Source: Diphasiastrum complanatum
Lineage: Eukaryota > Streptophyta > Lycopodiopsida > Lycopodiales > Lycopodiaceae
NCBI GenBank assembly: GCA_029204225.1
Contig: CM055110.1
Location: forward strand, 372,077-436,076
Length of the DNA stretch: 64,000 bases
Reading direction: 5' to 3'
The position numbers and the translations under genes are program-made. The notes beneath the pieces were generated by a model. That model searched no databases. It was not told where the DNA came from and saw only the letters and a list, made by a program, of their open reading frames with translations. Within the stretch, counting starts at the first letter, position 1. Each line of letters starts with the position of its first letter. This document shows positions 58,205-64,000 of the stretch, in pieces.

Positions 58205-59175
58205 TGTACTTCTTGTGATAATCGGCTCAACTTTTCTTTTAATGCTATCTTTAATGACCATAATAATGCTATCACTTCGACCCCCTCACATCATACGTCC
58301 GAATTGGCTCGCAACACCGCAAAACCCGCAAAGCACCGCACGACTGCAAACAAACCTCCTAATGCACAACAATATAGAAATGTCCCTAGTTACCATAGTC
58401 AAACCAAAAAATCCATGATTTTTGCCCCTCATAATCCATTTTTTGTTCCCTTCTTTCCCTTTCCCATAAAATTCATCTCTTTTTGTAAGAAACATTCCTA
58501 ACTATGTATAGTATTTTAAATCAACAACCATGTACACATACAATTGATTGTCAACCGCATTTCATTCATCATATTTTGGTATTCCAAATAATGTCCAACT
58601 GTAGCATAATATTATTGTTTACAATTTAGTCATGCGTCTTCCACCAAATGTTTGCTGCAGAAAGCAGACCATACAATATGAGTAGTCCAACAAAAATTCA
58701 CAACACCATGTCGATGACAAATAACTGGTACTCTATGTTCCAAATTTTGAATTCTTGCATCTGTTGTCTTGCTCATTCTGCCATCTGTTGTTATCTTTTC
58801 CAAATCAATTATTGTAAATTTACTGGGTTGCCAAACTCCTCTTCAATGGTCGCATAGGTCTCCTCATATGTCCACGTTAGCCATGGCTTCCTTACAGCAT
58901 TCATAACAATGGAACAACCAAATTATCCCCACACAACTTATAAGCTCTAACCCATGATCTTTACTTCACAATCGATCAATATACTACAATTTCAATGCAT
59001 TTGCTATTGAAGGTCTTATTGAGATCGACGCAAGCGTAATATTATTGTTCCAAAGTTGACCTTTTAATGAGCTCCACCTCATCTAACCACTAACCAATGC
59101 CATTGCTGAACGGGACACATATACCACCTCATTCTTAATTACTACTTAATGTTAGCACCTCGTCGGCTCAACTTT
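58205..59175 (-). repeat. Repeat H, inverted copy, permuted order
   Basis: Its parts match 6590-8060 in reverse. Both ends carry 'cggctcaactttt' (58211-58223 and 59164-59176), which is a single internal site in the 6.9-kb copy. Part order is therefore circularly permuted: what is continuous at 6890-6960 is split to the two ends here. A monomer drawn from a tandem array or a circle would look like this. So would a large target-site duplication. Confidence 0.55.
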
Positions 59176-60860
59176 TTCATTTTATGAGAGAGAAGGATGT
59201 CGAATTATGTTACTGTCATGCCAATAACATGTTGGCTGATATTCCAACAAAGCCTTTGCCAAAGGGTAAACACATTACCTTAGTTAGTGTGTTATGATAG
59301 AGATTCAAGGATGCACAAGTTCTAAATGCCTATTCAGACTCAGATTGGACTCATATTCATGTTTTTAATTTTGTTTTAGCAGGGATGCGAGGTTCATTTA
59401 TGGGTATTTCAAGTCTGTGTAACAAAGAACTTTCCACTGGAAACTTTTTCAATGATCTCCAAGGTGCATGGCCTTATCATTGGTCTATGTTCTGGTAAGT
59501 ATTTATAGGTTAGATGAATTCAAATTTTTGACTTAATTTATTGTATTATGTTTTTGGTAAGCTTTAACTAATTGAAATTATTAACTTTATCAATTTAGAT
59601 TTGTGAATTTGACTATACTCCAATCTCATAATTACATTTAAGCCATTGGTGGAGATGTATCCAAATTATTTTCTATATTGGATGTGTCTTGAAGTCTACA
59701 TGCTTGATGGTTGGCAAAGATTATCTAAAATTGTGATACTAAAAAGTGAATAGCTTTAATATTAATCATGATTATTGTGATTCTATTCGCTATTATAATA
59801 AGTATCGATCCTGATTACTTGTGAATATTGATCGTGTTTACTAAAATATTATGAGTACTTATCATTATTATTGTGAATATAAGAGTTGTGAATACTTGAG
59901 GATCATTGCCAAACTTGAGCTGCCTTTTTGAAATTTGTTTCTTTTTTTACCCAAAATTCCAAAATGGGGCACATGTTTTGTAGCCAAATAATAAACCCTT
60001 TATAAGAAACTATCATCAAGCGAAGATCACCTATTATGTGCAATCTTACTCTACAATTGTAAAAATTGTTAACTACTTTTGTGGTAGTGGATGTGATAGT
60101 GTAAGCTCTTGCAACTTAAAATGTTAAAAGAAACAGGCCAATCTCACCATAACTGAACTTACCAATAACCACCTTTTTAGGAAAAGCTTCTAAATGCATT
60201 TTTTTGTATCTAAAGATAAAATTGTAATTAAAAAGATCTCCTTTATGAATCCAACAATTTCACCATTATGGAAAGGCCTTTGTGGTATGATACGACGAGG
60301 TTTTTGTTTTATTCTGAGGAGAAAAATGAATCCCAACACCTAAATAGGAATCTCATGTCCTTAGAATTCCGTTACCTAATCATTTGTTTGAATATCTAGA
60401 TGAGTACTCATTTACTCCAGGCGTAAATCCAATCATGGTAGTGATAAGACTGCCAACAAAACAAGTACAGCTAAGATATTACAACCTATGATATAGGCCT
60501 TGTGTCTAATTATATGCCAGGTTGAAATACGCACATAGCCAGATAAACAGTTAGAACAACATTGCCGGTGAAATAGTTAAGAAAAGAATTGTCAATATGC
60601 AGAGAATGTACCAAGCAGGCAGAGTAGTGTTTACTCTATACACTAATAGTAATGATAACCTTGATTGATTTAAGCTTTCCTGGTTCTTACAATGCTTACC
60701 TCATAATCTTAACATTGAATATTGTATGGTACACTATCTACCAGAAGGCACGTTGAGGAAGAACAACAGTTGTATAGTTTAACTGCACAAAAATATTATC
60801 ACAAAGTTGAAGATCACCTTGCATCGTCAACAATCAACTTGTGTATCACATCCAAGGCAC
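58970..60860 (+). repeat. X block, copy 2
   Basis: It follows 18600-20770 closely, including the copia RNase H end (59175-59300, LADIPTKPLPKG), the exon-like segments (59383-59494, about 59643-59750) and the non-coding tail. It has an extra ~70 bp near 60180-60260. The first ~200 bp overlap repeat H, as in copy 1. Confidence 0.75.
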
Positions 60861-61010
60861 AAAACTTCCCCCCCCTACCATTTTTGTATAGTAACCAGAT
60901 TCCAGTTGGTTTGACAACCCAGTCTAAGATTCGGATTCCTTCATGCCGTGAAATGTAGCAAGAAAACGATAAGTTTTGTCGTCATATACGCAAATAGATG
61001 CTCCTAACAA
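60861..61010 (-). pseudogene. SPH-like block remnant 3 (tail only)
   Basis: It matches 20740-20880, the region around the 3' end of SPH fragment 1, including the residues LFAYM-like on the minus strand near 60990. It stops at about 61010, before the S1 core. No functional protein is possible. Confidence 0.5.
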
Positions 61011-61670
61011 TGTATGCATTCTCCAACCTCCACTGACATTGCTGGGGTACAACCAAGGTTATATAGATTCTAATTTTACTATACTTAGATTGCAAAAGAC
61101 GTCATATCTATAAACATATAGCAATTAAGAGCACAACAAGATAGTAGCACACTTCAGACAGAGACCATGTCTATTCTTGTATTAAGGTTTCTCTGGCTAA
61201 AAATCCTTTACTTGATGCAAGTTGCAGCAGTTGGATTTGCTATTTATTTTATGCTAAGTCCATGTCCAGTTAATTCGAATTAAAAACCAAAGACAGACCA
61301 TTAACCTGCAGATTGCACGTGTAACAATCGAAAGACATACTTATCTAACTAAGACATCTTGGGGATCTGGACATTACCTGACTTCTGGGTGGAATCCACA
61401 ACACAACGACTGAGGGGAAAAAGGGAGCCACACTTTGTTAGCACATCGATCTGAACGATGGGATTATAAGCTTCAATGACGGCTATCGGCAGTTGACAAC
61501 ACATGACAAAGATACACTAGGATCATTTACAACTAGGGAGGCAACTTAGGAGGCGTAAATAGGATGGCTGGACAACAAGACATTGAAGAAGTCCTGAGCT
61601 ATACATCGAGAGTTCAGGAGCACGAATCTCCTGTGGAAGCCAACAATGACTGTGCCAGCGGAGCTAAAGA
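61011..61670. other. Unassigned; short unrecognised open frame
   Basis: I see no feature in 61011-61560. An open frame from ATG 61564 encodes MAGQQDIEEVLSYTSRVQEH and continues acidic and polar, with no match I recognise, before running into the LTR at 61671. It could be the end of a disrupted host exon. Confidence 0.4.
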
Positions 61671-62802
61671 GAATCAAATGAATAAGAATGTAGTTAGTTT
61701 ACGTGTTTCTCTTTCCGCTCTCTCTCCCTCTCCTCCTGCTTGCGTTGATCTCCTGAAATGTATCATGGTATCAGAGCCAGCCCTCTCACATGCATTCTGA
61801 TTATTTTGACATTCTACTGATCTTGTTTCAGATCTGATTTTTTTTAATTGTATTTAGGTTTGTTTCCAGAATTTGATGGGCATAATTTTCATTTGTGGAA
61901 GTTTAAAATGCAAATGGTTTAGAGGAGAAAGATCTTTGGGATTTGGTGGTGAATGCAATTCCTCCTATGAAGATGCTACTCCCCCTATACTGAAGGCTTA
62001 TGAGAAGTGAAACAATCAAACAAAGTGAACTGCATCAACCAGCAGTCAACCAACAATCAACTAAGAGTTGCTAAAACAAGCAACTAATCAAGAAAACAAT
62101 GATCAAAGCTAGCTCTTTGAAGATGCCAGAAAGTTGAATTAAAGCAAAGTCTGTGTGCAGGTGAAGGAAGAGACGTCTTTCCTACCGTATGTCCACATGA
62201 AGAAGCAGTTTTAGAAGCACAGACCAAAGAGGAGCAGGATCAAATCAAGTTGTTGAAGCAAGCAACAAATATCCACTTAATGATCAAAGTGGACCTTCTT
62301 GCAGATGTCAGAAAGCTGGATAAGAGGCCATGTGCAGATGTTTGGAAAGCACTGATGTTTGCAACATAGCCCACATGAAGTTCTTCGACATAAGACCATG
62401 AAGACCCAAGAATCAAAACAAAACCAATGTGCTTTCACGTGAAGTGGGGAGCAGTGACCAACACTATTCATAATATAATAATGCTAAACTAAATAAGATC
62501 TGTACAAGATCATGTTAGATAGTATTACTGTGATAATTTAATGGTGTGATACTCCATTAAGTGGGAGTGTTAAGGATAGTAATGTATGCTATCACACCTA
62601 CACATAAAAACTAGTTAACAACAAGAGACTTGGGTCCCAAAAGGATGCGTTCCCTCAGAATGTCGCCTCCTCATCGTCTCTGTTATGGGCAGTTTCGCCC
62701 TTCATTATAATCAATTGAATAAGAATGTAGTTAGTTTACGTGTTTCTCTCTCTGCTCTCTCTTGCTCTCCTCCTGCTTGCATCGATCTCCTGAAATGTAT
62801 CA
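61671..62802 (+). mobile_element. Short, internally deleted Ty1-copia element
   Basis: The 3' LTR is 62568-62802 (235 bp), from TGTTAAGG after AAGTGGGAG to GAAATGTATCA. The last ~95 bp of the 5' LTR (61671-61765) match it; the first ~140 bp are missing. TGGTATCAGAGCC at 61766-61778 is the primer-binding site for initiator methionine tRNA. Inside, 61855-62010 encodes the start of copia gag in two frames (FDGHNFHLWKFKMQM, then LWDLVVNAI), followed by non-coding sequence with an imperfect duplication (62060-62200 and 62240-62395). There is no protease, integrase or RT. It is inserted next to the SPH-like gene at 62803. Confidence 0.8.
61766..61778 (+). other. Retrotransposon primer-binding site
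   Basis: TGGTATCAGAGCC directly follows the 5' LTR end (TATCA at 61761-61765). It is complementary to the 3' end of plant initiator methionine tRNA and would prime minus-strand synthesis. Confidence 0.9.
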
Positions 62803-63098
62803 CGTCCAAGTTCAATTTCCAAGTCCATATCTGCAGGTTGGCTGCCTGCAATCTCATGCCCCTCCCTTCTTGTGAAATCACATATGTATTCGGTTTGTTC
62901 ATTTGCAGTGAAATTACACGACCAACTGAGACCACTGCGCACCACATGGATGCCCAAAGATTTAGTCTCATCTGAATAACTCGTTGTTATGATATCATCA
63001 CTTAGGTTTGTTACTCTAAAGGAAGCGTCTGGAGACGAAGCGAAAGACACCTGAAGTAGAAACAAGGTGGCAAACACATAGAGAATAAGTAAATGATC

Positions 63099-63100
<2 letters not shown>
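62803..63100 (-). pseudogene. SPH-like (S1 family) gene fragment 4, clearest match
   Basis: The minus-strand frame encodes a hydrophobic signal segment (LLILYVFATLFLLQVSFA), SSPDASFRVTNLSDDIITT, then SYSDETKSLGIHVVRSGLSW, CNFTANEQTEYICDF and TRREG. The S1/SPH pattern (N-x-L, S-D-x-x-x-x-L-G-x-H-V-V-x-x-G-x-x-W, Y-x-C-D-F) is clear. The first conserved Cys has become Tyr and the ATG used by copy 1 is lost. After TRREG the frame runs into the copia LTR, so the last third is missing. The (GA)n tract at 63102-63286 would be its leader, and a TTATAAAG TATA-like site lies at about 63290-63300. SPH proteins are secreted and act as pollen self-incompatibility signals or related peptides. Confidence 0.7.
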
Positions 63101-63287
<187 letters not shown>

Positions 63288-63299
63288 ATGCTTTATAAA

Positions 63300-64000
63300 A
63301 GACACTAGAGACGACATTAGCTGGAGGAGAAAAATTTCAAACCAAAAGCGACGGTGCTGAATTCCAAATGAGTAATTCCCCTAAAACCAGTTCCAGCAGG
63401 AGTATTCAAATTAGAAAGCACTAATTCTTAGTTCCTGCTACTTTAGCCATTAGCAGGAAAAGTACATCAAATAATTTATATTCTTAGTGTTTATCTGTGT
63501 TCTTTACACTAATATAATGATTAAAACTATGCATGTTTAATCATTATATGATTTAATCACAATTGCATGCATCCTCATGCTCGAGGGCATTATGTCCGTA
63601 AAGCCCATAATAAATAGCCTTGGCCTATTGAAAGAAAGTTGTAAATTTTACATCGGATCCACTGCAATTAGAGCCATGGCTCTACAATCTAGAAAGGCCT
63701 TGATAATTATTATCTAAAGTGGGTGAATTCAATGTCATGAAAATCAACCTCACTAAACATCCCATTCTCATTCACGTTGTAATCATATATTGTAGCATGG
63801 GTTTATGGATGATAACTTGATCTAAAGCATGTACTCATCATAGCCATGAATTACTCTTTACCATGCATTGCATGTCATCGATCTATCATAGCCTACCTGT
63901 GACTAATAATGCCTTGATCTCTAACCAATGATAATATTACACTTAGTGTTATATCAAAGATGGCAATGTATATTAGCAGATTATCACAAGAAGTACACTA
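63300..64000 (+). repeat. SPH upstream region and R1 block, right-edge copy
   Basis: 63300-63470 matches the ~238-bp unit at 21090-21277, in a single copy. 63480-64000 matches R1 at 29620-30190, including the 300-bp part absent from copies 1 and 3. The repeat runs off the window. Confidence 0.8.

Overview
The window looks like nuclear DNA from a flowering plant (angiosperm), AT-rich and gene-poor. The evidence is Ty1-copia and Ty3-gypsy chromovirus retrotransposons, plant self-incompatibility S1-type (SPH) sequences, a Ptta/En-Spm-type transposase-like gene, a plant CENH3-type histone fold, GT-AG introns and long (CT)n/(CA)n microsatellites. I cannot name the species. There is no operon, CRISPR array, rRNA or tRNA gene that I can see. 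Almost everything is transposable-element sequence, mostly broken and nested.

Layout. 1-8.5 kb: little coding capacity, then a decayed gag-like gene with three zinc knuckles (3.7-5.2 kb), a second gag N-terminus (5.8-6.2 kb), a ~1.4 kb repeat with an internal duplication (6.6-8.06 kb), and a gypsy gag fragment on the minus strand (8.1-8.5 kb). 10-14.3 kb: a transposase-like gene with two introns and in-frame stops, then very long CT tracts and a dense array of perfect palindromes built on TTGCCACG/CGTGGCAA. The same block recurs inverted at 50.2-54.4 kb. 14.8-16.3 kb: internally deleted copia and chromovirus remnants. 17.5-23.6, 29.0-32.6, 41.2-44.1 and 56.9-64 kb: copies of a composite low-copy repeat that contains SPH-like sequence, two non-coding blocks (called R1 and R4 here), and a block (X) with copia RNase H debris plus two exon-like segments. 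The arrangement suggests an old tandem SPH array that was later scrambled. 23.6-28.7 kb: a nearly full-length but dead copia (C1, minus strand). 34.6-39 kb: a dead Ty3-gypsy element (G1, plus strand). 39.8-41.2 kb: a copia 3' half with an uninterrupted RT-RNase H frame (C2). 44.1-46.2 kb: a second copy of the C1 family (C3). 54.4-56.8 kb: a deleted copia (C4). 61.7-62.8 kb: a short, internally deleted copia with a recognisable primer-binding site.

The most unusual part is 46.7-49.9 kb. A contiguous, intron-free histone H3 fold with residues typical of the centromeric variant CENH3 (frameshifted twice) lies directly upstream of a four-exon Ulp1-type (C48) cysteine-protease-like gene whose splice sites and phases all agree. 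Its last exon and 3' flank are tandemly duplicated. I know of no described element or gene with this arrangement. It could be a TE-captured or fused locus, or two unrelated neighbours.

All domain calls are by eye from conserved motifs. Repeat boundaries are approximate unless stated otherwise.
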